DNA from: Natrialbaceae archaeon Tc-Br11_E2g1
GTDB taxonomy: Archaea > Halobacteriota > Halobacteria > Halobacteriales > Natrialbaceae
Length of the DNA stretch: 14,531 bases
Direction: 5' to 3'
NCBI GenBank assembly: GCA_001564255.1
Contig: LKNC01000039.1
Coordinates: 1-14,531 of the forward strand
The notes under the pieces are model-generated. The model had not been told where the DNA came from and ran no database searches. It saw nothing but the letters and a program-made list of their open reading frames with translations. The translations under genes and the position numbers were made by a program. Of this stretch, positions 7,593 to 13,863 are shown one piece after another (within the stretch, counting starts at the first letter, position 1; each line of letters begins with the position of its first letter).

Positions 7593-8147
7593 TTATCGCC
7601 GGGCGACGACCGCGAACGTCTCCGGACGGTTCCGGGCGGACTCGACGGTGAAGCCGGCAGCCTCGAGGTGGGCCCTCGCGTCCTCGAGGCCGAACCGTTC
7701 CTCGAGCGGGGGGCCGTCCTCGCCGGTTCCGTCGGCCGACCAGTCGACGGTCACGAGGGGGGCGCCGGGACGGAGCACGCGGGCGAGTTCGGCGAACGTC
7801 CCCTCGCTCGCGTACTCGTGGTGGGTCATCACCGAGAACGCACCGTCCAGGTGGTCCTCCTCGAACGGGAGCGAGGAGAGTTCGGCGGTCACGAACTCGA
7901 CGGGGTCCGGGACGCCCTTCTCGCGATAGCGGTCGTGCATCTCCGCTTGAACGTCTACCGCATAGAGGGTCTCGGCGAGGGGGGCCACGTCGTCGGCGTA
8001 AAAGCCCGTTCCGGAGCCGAGATCGGCGACGACGGCTCCCTCCTCGAGGGCGAGCGCCCCGAGCAGTTCCTCGCGGGAACAGAAGCGATACCGTCCGGGG
8101 TCCTCGAGCGCGTCGGCACGGTCGATGGGGAACGTGTGAAATCCCAT
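7593..8147 (-). CDS. class I SAM-dependent methyltransferase
   Basis: The 184 residues form a Rossmann-fold methyltransferase of the UbiE/Methyltransf_11 type. Motif I is VADLGSGTGFYADDVA (about 39-54), the acidic end of strand 2 is in YAVDVQAEM, the middle strand DGAFSVMTHHEY follows, and LARVLRPGAPLVTVDW is the typical post-motif. These residues bind S-adenosylmethionine; the methyl acceptor cannot be deduced. The length is normal for a stand-alone small-molecule methyltransferase. Start ATG 8147 (MGFHTFPIDRAD) is the only plausible one and fits the common sequence type. The gene is divergent from the zinc-ribbon gene at 8270, and the shared region carries mirrored TAACACACA motifs. A copy of the dispersed 59-bp element lies downstream. 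Confidence 0.9.
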   Translation of the reverse strand: MGFHTFPIDRADALEDPGRYRFCSREELLGALALEEGAVVADLGSGTGFYADDVAPLAETLYAVDVQAEMHDRYREKGVPDPVEFVTAELSSLPFEEDHLDGAFSVMTHHEYASEGTFAELARVLRPGAPLVTVDWSADGTGEDGPPLEERFGLEDARAHLEAAGFTVESARNRPETFAVVARR

Positions 8148-8178
8148 AGAAACGCTTCGAGACGCTCGAGGAAGAACC

Positions 8179-8250
8179 TGTGTGTTACCCGGCTGCCGGG
8201 GGAGAACGGTCGCCGTCGTCGCGGCTCACTACGGAAAGAGTTAACACACA
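8179..8250. promoter_or_regulatory. divergent promoter region with mirrored TAACACACA motifs
   Basis: TGTGTGTTA (8179-8187) and TAACACACA (8242-8250) are exact reverse complements separated by 54 bp. Each lies roughly at the TATA/BRE position of the gene it faces: about 37 nt from ATG 8147 (minus) and 24-27 nt from ATG 8270 (plus). They may be matched core promoter elements or operator sites for co-regulation of the methyltransferase and zinc-ribbon genes. Confidence 0.5.
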
Positions 8251-8269
8251 TCAGTACATATGTGGACGC

Positions 8270-8401
8270 ATGTCATACAGCGACGGAATCGAGTACGAGT
8301 GTCTCCAGTGTCGGCTCCGTGAACGGGCCGAGGGGGTACTCGTCAGTACCTGCCGGCGGTGTGGGGGCGAGATGCGAAACGTGCAGCCCATCGACGGGTA
8401 A
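8270..8401 (+). CDS. rubrerythrin-like mini zinc-ribbon protein
   Basis: This is a 43-residue protein with two CxxC knuckles: YECLQC (Cys11, Cys14) and CRRCGGEMRN (Cys28, Cys31). It resembles the tiny rubrerythrin-like zinc/iron-ribbon proteins widespread in Halobacteria, which typically end in CGGxMRN followed by a short tail. Zinc binding is expected from the four cysteines; rubredoxin-like iron binding is less likely given the spacing and size. Function unknown. ATG 8270 was chosen because TTAACA (8241-8246) lies 27 nt upstream and the conserved protein begins there; the open frame upstream (from 8180) has no family resemblance. It is convergent with the MOSC gene, whose stop is 6 nt away. 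Confidence 0.85.
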   Translation: MSYSDGIEYECLQCRLRERAEGVLVSTCRRCGGEMRNVQPIDG

Positions 8402-8407
8402 ACGGGG

Positions 8408-9211
8408 TTATGGGCCGGAGGCAGGGACCGGATCGCCGACCTCGAGGTCGTCACCGACGGCGACGTCCACGCCCCACGAGGACGCCGGAACCCGCGTGTT
8501 CGCCATCAGCCGGAAGTAGTGGTCGAACCACGCCGTACTCGCCCAGTCGGGCAGTGTGCTCTTACGGCGGGTGACGAACCGCTCGCGGAAGTTCGGGGTC
8601 GGTTCGCCGGTGTCCGGATCCCGGGTCGGGACGACACAGCGCTGACAGGGGTTGACGCCGTGGAGGGTCGCCTCGCCGACGGTACACGGGACGACGCGCC
8701 CGGGGTCGTCGTAGAGGCGATCCTCCCAGAAGGCGGGGACGCCGTCGACGATCAGGTTCGGCCGTAACCGCCGGCGCATCTCCACGACGTCGATCCCCCC
8801 GTACCACGAGGCGACCCGTTCGAGCGTGCCCGCACCGATCACCGTCGGCCCCGAAGCGTCGGTGTCGTCGGGAAATCCACCCTCGTCCGAACGGAACAAG
8901 GAGACGGGCCTCTCGAAGAACTCGGAGAGCCAGGCCTCGAGGTCGCCGCGGTCGTCCTCGAGGTGGAACTCGTGGGACCGTTCGGCCCGGCGCTCCCCGA
9001 GGGTAACCACCGCCTTCTCGAGGTCGACGGTCGCCCGCAGTCGGTGAATCCGCGGCTCTCGCTTCCCGTTTACGTACTCGCCGTCGGCGTCGACGATCGC
9101 GTACCGGCGGTCGAACTCGAGGCCACCGTTCTCGACGATCGTCGTCGACGTGACCGGTGTCGCGTCGAGTGACTTGATCGGATAGATGAAGACCTTCTCG
9201 AGGTGTGCCAT
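8408..9211 (-). CDS. MOSC-domain protein (mARC/YcbX-like molybdenum cofactor protein)
   Basis: The 267 residues have the N-terminal MOSC beta-barrel domain (MAHLEKVFIYPIKSLD; LEFDRRYAIVD) and a C-terminal MOSC domain. Key blocks are RLRPNLIVDG, DRLYDDPGRV and GVNPCQRCVVPTRDPDTGE, with Cys189 and Cys192; one cysteine of this pair ligates molybdenum in the family. Relatives (mARC, YcbX, YiiM) reduce N-hydroxylated compounds and sulfoxides with a sulfurated Mo cofactor and a separate electron donor. No reductase or cofactor gene is adjacent here. ATG 9211 was chosen because the family starts at MAHLEKVFIYPIKS and ACATATG (9235-9241) is 27-28 nt upstream. The longer frame to 9382 adds 57 residues unlike the family. 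Confidence 0.9.
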   Translation of the reverse strand: MAHLEKVFIYPIKSLDATPVTSTTIVENGGLEFDRRYAIVDADGEYVNGKREPRIHRLRATVDLEKAVVTLGERRAERSHEFHLEDDRGDLEAWLSEFFERPVSLFRSDEGGFPDDTDASGPTVIGAGTLERVASWYGGIDVVEMRRRLRPNLIVDGVPAFWEDRLYDDPGRVVPCTVGEATLHGVNPCQRCVVPTRDPDTGEPTPNFRERFVTRRKSTLPDWASTAWFDHYFRLMANTRVPASSWGVDVAVGDDLEVGDPVPASGP

Positions 9212-9234
9212 CGGGAGACAATCGTACCGACGGA

Positions 9235-9241
9235 ACATATG
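9235..9241 (-). promoter_or_regulatory. TATA-like element of the MOSC gene
   Basis: CATATG on the minus strand, centred about 28 nt before ATG 9211, predicts a leaderless mRNA and supports that start. Confidence 0.5.
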
Positions 9242-9301
9242 TGTTCGTCCCGCGCTGTCGACGCCGATCCCGGATCGAACGGGGCCGACCCCCGCCCCAA
9301 C

Positions 9302-9435
9302 TATTGTCAAATACAAATTAATTCCGGACGTACGCTCCGGATACACTCGCCGCGGAGGACGTCCGACGCCGAATTGTGCCAACGAGACACTGGTTAAGCC
9401 GTATCACACTCGGACGGAGAACCTCTACGTTTATG
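9302..9435 (+). promoter_or_regulatory. pckA upstream region with TATA box and paired TCCGGA sites
   Basis: GTTTATG (9429-9435) is placed about 29-30 nt before ATG 9462 and is the likely core promoter, giving a near-leaderless mRNA. Further upstream an AT-rich tract (9302-9325) is followed by TCCGGA at 9323-9328 and 9336-9341, a symmetric pair separated by 7 nt that could be an operator. I found no haloarchaeal TrmB-type TACT-N7/8-GAGTA site here. The rest of the 250-nt gap between the divergent MOSC and pckA genes shows no gene. Confidence 0.5.
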
Positions 9436-9461
9436 GATCAGGATGATTTATTATCGGATAC

Positions 9462-10973
9462 ATGTCCGAAACCGGGACAGAGCGCCGGCCACTCAGACGG
9501 GGTCTTCCTGATCCGAAAGACGCGTCGAACGTGCGCTACAATCCCTCCCTGGAGAGACTGCGCGAACTCGCCGAAGACGACGAGACCACCACGGAGTTTG
9601 GCTCCCCGTCGTACGTGAGCGAGTACCGCTCGCGGAGTTCGGAGAAGACGAAAAACGCGGTCGATTCTACGTTCACAGCCGACGACTACGGGTTCCTCGA
9701 GGACGCCGTCGATATCGCGAACGACCGCGAGGTGCTCTGTGTCGACCGGCTCATGGGCCGTCACCCCGAGGCGACGTTTTGCTGTCGTCTGTTCGTTCCG
9801 AGAGAACACGCCCGCATCGCCCTGGCGTGGGCGAAACTGTTCGAGCCGACCGACGGCCGGGAACCGGACCTCGTGACCGTCCAGGATCCCGACTACGAGG
9901 GGACCGCGATTCGCGTGCTCCCCGAGGAAGGGTTCACCGCAGTCCTGGGCAGCGACTACACGGGCGAGGCGAAAAAGTCGTTCCTGCGTCTGTTCATGTA
10001 CCGGACGAAACGACTCGGTGGACTCGGCTTGCACGCGGGCAGCAAGCGCGTCCGCGTTCGTGACGCCGACGGTGAGATGACCACCGTCGGACAGGTCTTC
10101 CTCGGCCTGTCGGCGACGGGCAAGTCGACGCTTACCTCCCACGGCCTCTGGCTCGAAGAGCCCGAAGAGGCCGCCATGCTCCAGGACGACGTCTGTGCAC
10201 TGCTTCCCGACGGCTCGGTCGCCGGCAGCGAGGGCCAGGGGCTTTTCATCAAGACCATCGGCCTCGACGAGGACGAACAACCCGCCCTCTACGACGCCGC
10301 GACCGACGAGTCGGCGATCCTCGAGAACGTCGCCGTCGACGACGACGGCACCGTCGACTTCGACGAGCCCCGGTATACGAAAAACTCCCGGGCGATCGTC
10401 CAGCGGTCGGAACTCGAGAGCGCCGACGAGGGGATCGACCTCGAGACGATCGATCAGGTCTTTTTCATCACGCGCAACCCGCTTATGCCCCCCGTCGCGA
10501 AACTCGACGAGGAGCAAGCCGCCGTCGCGTTCATGCTCGGTGAATCCATAGAGACGAGCGCGGGCGACCCCTCGCGTGCGGGTGAACCGATCCGCGTCGT
10601 CGGCACCAACCCCTTCATCATCGGTTCGGAAGGCGAGGAGGGTAACCGCTTTCGTGACCTGACCGCCGAGTTAGACGTCGACTGTTTCGTCATCAACACC
10701 GGCTACCTCGGCGAGGAGTCCACAGACGTCGGCGTCACCGAGTCGGTGACGATCCTCACGGAACTCGCCCGCGGTACCGTCGGGTGGACCGACGACGAGA
10801 CGACCGGCCTCACCATCCCCGAGGAGGTCCCCGGACTCGACATCGCGGAGTACTACGTCCCTGATCACGTCGACGATTACGAGGACGCCGCCGCGGAACT
10901 CCGCGAGGAACGTCGGGAGTACCTAGCGGTGTTCGAGGACCTCGACGAGGGGATCAGGGACGCGACGTACTGA
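9462..10973 (+). CDS. pckA: phosphoenolpyruvate carboxykinase (ATP)
   Basis: The 503 residues match ATP-type PEPCK, which converts oxaloacetate plus ATP to phosphoenolpyruvate, CO2 and ADP at the entry to gluconeogenesis. Visible catalytic elements are YTGEAKKSFL (166-175; Mn-site lysine), LGLHAGS (His191), the P-loop GLSATGKST (215-223) and the Mg/Mn aspartates in MLQDDVCAL (Asp242-243). The substrate-loop region SRAIVQRSEL and the nucleotide-binding VFFITRNPLMPP follow. The P-loop reads SATGKS rather than the SGTGKT of bacterial enzymes, as in the haloarchaeal branch. The start at ATG 9462 (MSETGTE) is supported by the upstream TATA box. It is a single-gene transcription unit, divergent from the MOSC gene. 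In haloarchaea its presence would allow gluconeogenesis from TCA intermediates. Confidence 0.95.
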   Translation: MSETGTERRPLRRGLPDPKDASNVRYNPSLERLRELAEDDETTTEFGSPSYVSEYRSRSSEKTKNAVDSTFTADDYGFLEDAVDIANDREVLCVDRLMGRHPEATFCCRLFVPREHARIALAWAKLFEPTDGREPDLVTVQDPDYEGTAIRVLPEEGFTAVLGSDYTGEAKKSFLRLFMYRTKRLGGLGLHAGSKRVRVRDADGEMTTVGQVFLGLSATGKSTLTSHGLWLEEPEEAAMLQDDVCALLPDGSVAGSEGQGLFIKTIGLDEDEQPALYDAATDESAILENVAVDDDGTVDFDEPRYTKNSRAIVQRSELESADEGIDLETIDQVFFITRNPLMPPVAKLDEEQAAVAFMLGESIETSAGDPSRAGEPIRVVGTNPFIIGSEGEEGNRFRDLTAELDVDCFVINTGYLGEESTDVGVTESVTILTELARGTVGWTDDETTGLTIPEEVPGLDIAEYYVPDHVDDYEDAAAELREERREYLAVFEDLDEGIRDATY

Positions 10974-11018
10974 CGGAGGGGAAAACCCGGCGGTGACTCC
11001 CCATCAAAATCGTAATTT

Positions 11019-11036
11019 GGAATATATAAAATAACG
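11019..11036. promoter_or_regulatory. orphan TATA-rich element in the pckA-HEWD gap
   Basis: AATATATAAAATAA within 11021-11034 is the best TATA-like stretch in the gap, but no gene begins at the expected distance. On the plus strand it would start RNA near 11055, about 145 nt before the HEWD gene, which has its own TATA box at 11171-11177. On the minus strand it would start near 11000 and run antisense to the pckA 3' end. Otherwise 10974-11170 shows no gene. Confidence 0.45.
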
Positions 11037-11170
11037 TCAGTGTCCACTTCTGTCGGAATATCCTGTCCGTTCGAGTGTGCAGGAGATCGAAACCGAGGGG
11101 ATCTCTAGCATACTCGACGAAAACCCGTACGAACGGCCGAACGGCGTCCGTCCGACGTCCACGAACACGG

Positions 11171-11177
11171 TTATATG
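11171..11177 (+). promoter_or_regulatory. TATA box of the HEWD-family gene
   Basis: TTATATG, centred about 27 nt before ATG 11201, predicts a leaderless mRNA and fixes the start. Confidence 0.6.
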
Positions 11178-11200
11178 CTTGCAGTTCCCACGGGGTGACG

Positions 11201-11392
11201 ATGAGTGCACAGCTGAGAAAACCGACCGTACGCGAGTGTGAACTCTGTGGACGGAAGGAACGATGGGACGGAGTCGTAGACGCCTGGCAACTCGCAAGCG
11301 AGGACGGCAAGAAACTCGCCGGCAACCCCCACTGTCTCCACGAGTGGGACATAAACGGGACGTTCAAGCCTTTGGGGGAAACGGTCCAGTAG
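11201..11392 (+). CDS. HEWD-family small zinc protein
   Basis: The 63 residues contain the family signature HCLHEWDINGTF (44-55). A CxxC knuckle (Cys13, Cys16 in CELCGRKE) pairs with His44, Cys45 and His47 as likely zinc ligands. HEWD proteins are small proteins known from Halobacteria without an assigned function; a nucleic-acid or protein contact role is only a guess. The start at 11201 (MSAQLRKP) is fixed by the TATA box 27 nt upstream. The longer open frame from 11075 crosses that promoter and is not supported. The stop codon lies inside an 8-bp inverted repeat (11384-11407), and 30 nt further on begins copy B of the dispersed 59-bp element. Confidence 0.85.
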   Translation: MSAQLRKPTVRECELCGRKERWDGVVDAWQLASEDGKKLAGNPHCLHEWDINGTFKPLGETVQ

Positions 11393-11407
11393 TTGCTATT
11401 ACTGGAC
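11384..11407 (+). repeat. 8-bp perfect inverted repeat spanning the HEWD stop codon
   Basis: GTCCAGTA (11384-11391) and TACTGGAC (11400-11407) are exact reverse complements with an 8-nt loop. The TAG stop (11390-11392) sits at the stem-loop junction. In RNA this would be a compact 3' hairpin, possibly stabilising or ending the message; no T-tract follows. Confidence 0.55.
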
Positions 11408-11422
11408 GAAACGGTTCACACT

Positions 11423-11481
11423 CGAACGGCCGTCACCGGCGGCGGCGCGCCGTGAGACGCGATCAGGTGTTCGCTGACTGT
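11423..11481 (+). repeat. copy B of the 59-bp dispersed element
   Basis: This is the reverse complement of 7482-7540 with 3 mismatches in 59. In the sense direction it follows the HEWD stop by 30 nt, as copy A follows the methyltransferase stop. A further stem CTGTTC (11478-11483) with GAACAG (11495-11500) straddles its 3' edge and is absent from copy A. The remaining gap (11501-11587) is G/C-rich with two GGTCGTTTT words and the palindrome GGGAGCTCCC (11525-11534), and holds no gene. Confidence 0.8.
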
Positions 11482-11587
11482 TCTCCTGCTGTACGAACAG
11501 GGGGTCGTTTTCGGCCCGTTCGGGGGGAGCTCCCGCTCTCGAGGTCGTTTTCCCCGTCCGTTCACCCGGCGGTCACGAAGCCCCGGC

Positions 11588-11595
11588 CTTTTTAG
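11588..11595 (+). promoter_or_regulatory. TATA-like element of the 11620 zinc-finger gene
   Basis: CTTTTTAG, centred 28 nt before ATG 11620, gives a predicted leaderless mRNA. Confidence 0.55.
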
Positions 11596-11619
11596 CCTAT
11601 TGGTCTGTAGCCCTACTAC

Positions 11620-11790
11620 ATGAAATCGGTCCGGAAGGCACTCCGAGACGGCGAACTCACGAAAGACACCTACGATCGGGTGACCTGTGTCGAGTGTGAT
11701 ACGCCACTGCAGACGCGGGACGATCCTGACGAGATCGCGACCGTCCGGATCTGCTCCGACTGTGAGGGGACCTGGAAGGAGATCCGCTGA
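11620..11790 (+). CDS. HVO_0758-family zinc-finger mini-protein
   Basis: The 56-residue protein opens MKSVRKALRDGELTKDTYDR, the hallmark of the haloarchaeal family named after Haloferax volcanii HVO_0758. Two CxxC knuckles follow: VTCVEC (Cys23, Cys26) and RICSDC (Cys45, Cys48). The C-terminus GTWKEIR also matches the family. It should bind one zinc; zinc mini-proteins of this size in Haloferax have been studied as regulators of surface behaviour, but the molecular role of this one is not established here. ATG 11620 has a TATA box 28 nt upstream. It is in line with, but separately promoted from, the HEWD gene, and converges with the aldo/keto reductase gene (17 nt between stops). Confidence 0.92.
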   Translation: MKSVRKALRDGELTKDTYDRVTCVECDTPLQTRDDPDEIATVRICSDCEGTWKEIR

Positions 11791-11807
11791 AACCGGGCCA
11801 CGTCCCG

Positions 11808-12899
11808 TTAGGACGAACCGAAGACGGCCTCGAAGGTCCCGGCCTCGAGGGGAGCACGTTCGCCCGAAGCGACGTTTTCCTCGACGTGCTCTGGACTGTT
11901 CGTCCCGACGAGCGACGACGTTACCCCCGGTGGCGAGCGGGCGAAGTTGATCGCCTTCTGGGCCGGCGTCTCGCCGGGGACACGCTCTGCGACGTCCTCG
12001 GGAACGCCCTCGGCCAGGTCACCCTGGGCGATGCTCGCGCTGGTGAACACCGAGAGTCCGACGTCGGCCGCGAACTCGAGGACCGACCGCGTTCCGTCGG
12101 GGGTCTCGTAGGGGGCGACGGTGTAGGCGTCGGCCATCACGACGTTGAACGGGAGCTGGATCGCGCGAAAGCCCGTCCGCTCTCTCCCCGCCCGATCCGC
12201 GGCCGTTTCCGCCCGCTCTCGAATCTCGGCCAGGGAGAGAAACGACCCGTGGTTTGCGGGCACGCGGAAGGCGTCCCACGACGCGACGCCGTAGGCCCCG
12301 ATATCGCCCGCCCTCACCCGTTTCTCGAGACGGACGAACGTCTCCTCCAGTCGGTCGTAGACCGCCTCCCGCGAACGGGCCTGGAGTTGTGTCTCGGGGT
12401 TGTGGACGTAGTAGAGGTCGATTTCTGTACCCAGATTCGAGAGGGAGCGCTCGAGTTGGTCCTCGATGTAGTCGGGGGCGATGCAGTGGCTCCCGGCGAC
12501 GAACTCCTCGGGATCGGCGATCCCGGACTCGACGTACGTTTCGCTGACGTAGCCCGCCGGATCGGCCGGCCGACGGCCGTCGAAGGGGACGAACCCGCCT
12601 TTGGTCGCGAGGAATACCCCGTCGCGGTCGACCGCCGTCCGCTCGAAGATCGTCCCGATCACCCGCTCGCTTCGCTGGTGGCGGTAGTTGATCGCCGTAT
12701 CGAGGACGTTACAGCCGCCCTTGATCGCCGTCAGGATCGCCGCTTCGTAGCCGCGGTCGACCCCATCTGTCGGCTCGCCGAGGTAGGTGCCGAGGCCGAT
12801 ACTCGAGATCCGGCAATCCCCGAAGGGACGAAAGTACGACTCCCCGAACCTCCCGTCGTGGGCGTCCCGGAACGCCCGGGTCGCGGATGGAGTGGCCAT
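11808..12899 (-). CDS. aldo/keto reductase
   Basis: The 363 residues form an NAD(P)H-dependent (beta/alpha)8 oxidoreductase. All four catalytic tetrad residues are visible: Asp67 in VLDTAINY, Tyr72 just after, Lys100 in FLATKGGF and His166 in YYVHNPE. The opening SSIGLGTYLGEP (32-43) and the closing block around FARSPPGVTSSLVGTNSPEHVEEN near the C-terminus are also typical. It reduces carbonyl compounds, but the substrate is unknown. ATG 12899 (MATPSATRAF) was chosen because TTTTTATT on the minus strand (12921-12928) is 25-26 nt upstream; the frame open to 13184 adds 95 unlike residues over the promoter and the divergent gene. It is divergent from the amphi-Trp gene across about 100 bp. Confidence 0.92.
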   Translation of the reverse strand: MATPSATRAFRDAHDGRFGESYFRPFGDCRISSIGLGTYLGEPTDGVDRGYEAAILTAIKGGCNVLDTAINYRHQRSERVIGTIFERTAVDRDGVFLATKGGFVPFDGRRPADPAGYVSETYVESGIADPEEFVAGSHCIAPDYIEDQLERSLSNLGTEIDLYYVHNPETQLQARSREAVYDRLEETFVRLEKRVRAGDIGAYGVASWDAFRVPANHGSFLSLAEIRERAETAADRAGRERTGFRAIQLPFNVVMADAYTVAPYETPDGTRSVLEFAADVGLSVFTSASIAQGDLAEGVPEDVAERVPGETPAQKAINFARSPPGVTSSLVGTNSPEHVEENVASGERAPLEAGTFEAVFGSS

Positions 12900-12920
12900 A
12901 GTCGAACTTCGACCGACCGG

Positions 12921-12976
12921 AATAAAAACACGCCTCTCCGGACTGATGTTCGCGGGTGGCCCCCAACCGACATACC
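12921..12976. promoter_or_regulatory. divergent promoters of the aldo/keto reductase and amphi-Trp genes
   Basis: TTTTTATT on the minus strand (12921-12928) is correctly spaced for ATG 12899. The weaker CATACC on the plus strand (12971-12976) is about 27 nt before ATG 13001. Both would give leaderless mRNAs. Confidence 0.5.
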
Positions 12977-13000
12977 CCTCGAGGTCGTAGGATGGGCGAG

Positions 13001-13297
13001 ATGACAGACTCAGCGGACGACCCAACCGAAGGGCGGACCACGATCCGCACCGGCCGCGACTTCGAACGGGAGTATCGCCTCGACGCGAGCGAAGCCGGCT
13101 CCTTCCTGATCGAACTGGGCGAACGGCTCCGTGACGGCGACGAACTGACGATCGAAACCGACGAGTGGGAACTGCCCTTCGCATTCGGCGAACCCGTAGA
13201 ACTCGAGATCGACTTCGAGGGCGTCGGCGAGCCGAGCCTAGAGATCGAACTCGAGTTGCCGGGACGAACGGACGAAACGGCTCCTGGGGTTCGCTAG
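13001..13297 (+). CDS. amphi-Trp domain protein
   Basis: The 98-residue acidic protein matches the haloarchaeal amphi-Trp domain. After a polar N-terminus come FEREYRLDASEAGSFLIELG and alternating amphipathic strands: ELTIETDEWELPFAF (with the central Trp), EPVELEIDFEG and SLEIELELPG. The family is small, soluble and of unknown function. ATG 13001 is preferred over ATG 12992 because of the spacing to CATACC, but the difference is only three codons and cannot be settled here. Its TAG stop (13295-13297) overlaps the stop of convergent dpsA: the four bases CTAG at 13294-13297 serve both genes. Confidence 0.82.
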   Translation: MTDSADDPTEGRTTIRTGRDFEREYRLDASEAGSFLIELGERLRDGDELTIETDEWELPFAFGEPVELEIDFEGVGEPSLEIELELPGRTDETAPGVR

Positions 13298-13839
13298 TGG
13301 GTCGCCTCCTCGAGGACCAGCGTTTCGTTCTCGAGGTAGTGTTCGACGTGGTGGGCGTGTTCTTCGAGCGTTACGAGCTGTTCACGCAGTATCTGTGCCG
13401 TCGCGAAGTCGCCGAGTGAGTCGGCGAGTTCGATGTGGTCGCGGGTGCTCTCGATGATCTCGCCCATCATCTCGAGGTCGTTCTCGAGGGAAGTACGGAC
13501 GTCGTAGACGTCCTCGTCTTCGGGTTCGACGGTGGCGTTCTCGGCGAGTGTCGTCATGCTCGCGTGTGGAACCCCACCGAGGGCCTGGAGGCGTTCGGCG
13601 AGTTCGTCGGCGGCGGCCTCGACGTCCTCGTAGACCTCCTGGAGGAAGACGTGGACGTCGAGGAACTCCGCGCCCTCGACGTTCCAGTGGTGTTTGTGCA
13701 GTTGATGATACAGGACGTAGGCGTCCGCGAGGTCGGTGTTCAACGCGTCGATGATCTGTTCGGCCTTTTCAGGCTCGAGTCGGAGTGCGTTCTCCTCGAC
13801 GGTGCCGGCTTTCTGACGGATGATCTTTTGGGTGCTCAT
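13294..13839 (-). CDS. dpsA: DpsA, DNA-protecting ferritin-like protein
   Basis: The 181 residues match haloarchaeal DpsA, a dodecameric mini-ferritin that oxidises and stores iron with hydrogen peroxide and protects DNA. The inter-subunit ferroxidase pattern is visible: His51 in HKHHWNVEG, His63 in DVHVFLQEVY, and Asp78 and Glu82 in AADELAERLQALGG. Residue 67 is Gln where bacterial Dps has Asp, which may simply be the haloarchaeal pattern. ATG 13839 (MSTQKIIRQKAG) is the known-type start and has TAAGTAG (13864-13870, minus) 28 nt upstream, so the frame open to 13863 is not used. In haloarchaea dpsA is typically iron-responsive; no specific operator is recognised here. Confidence 0.94.
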   Translation of the reverse strand: MSTQKIIRQKAGTVEENALRLEPEKAEQIIDALNTDLADAYVLYHQLHKHHWNVEGAEFLDVHVFLQEVYEDVEAAADELAERLQALGGVPHASMTTLAENATVEPEDEDVYDVRTSLENDLEMMGEIIESTRDHIELADSLGDFATAQILREQLVTLEEHAHHVEHYLENETLVLEEATH

Positions 13840-13863
13840 TACAGCCGTTCGTACGTCTTTCAT

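Noticed and set aside
7428..8519. 363-codon plus-strand frame covering repeat copy A, the methyltransferase and the zinc-ribbon gene
   Set aside because: It overlays three better-supported features. The shared TVSEHLIASHG peptide with copy B is reported as part of the repeat, not as a gene.
9212..9461. TrmB-type operator (TACT-N7/8-GAGTA) upstream of pckA
   Set aside because: Looked for because TrmB controls gluconeogenic genes in Halobacterium; no matching spaced half-sites were found.
9438..10517. 359-codon minus-strand frame opposite pckA
   Set aside because: Antisense shadow of a gene with an intact P-loop and metal residues.
11525..11534. GGGAGCTCCC palindrome followed by GTTTT as a terminator
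   Set aside because: A 10-bp perfect palindrome leaves no loop for a hairpin, and the T-run is only four bases.
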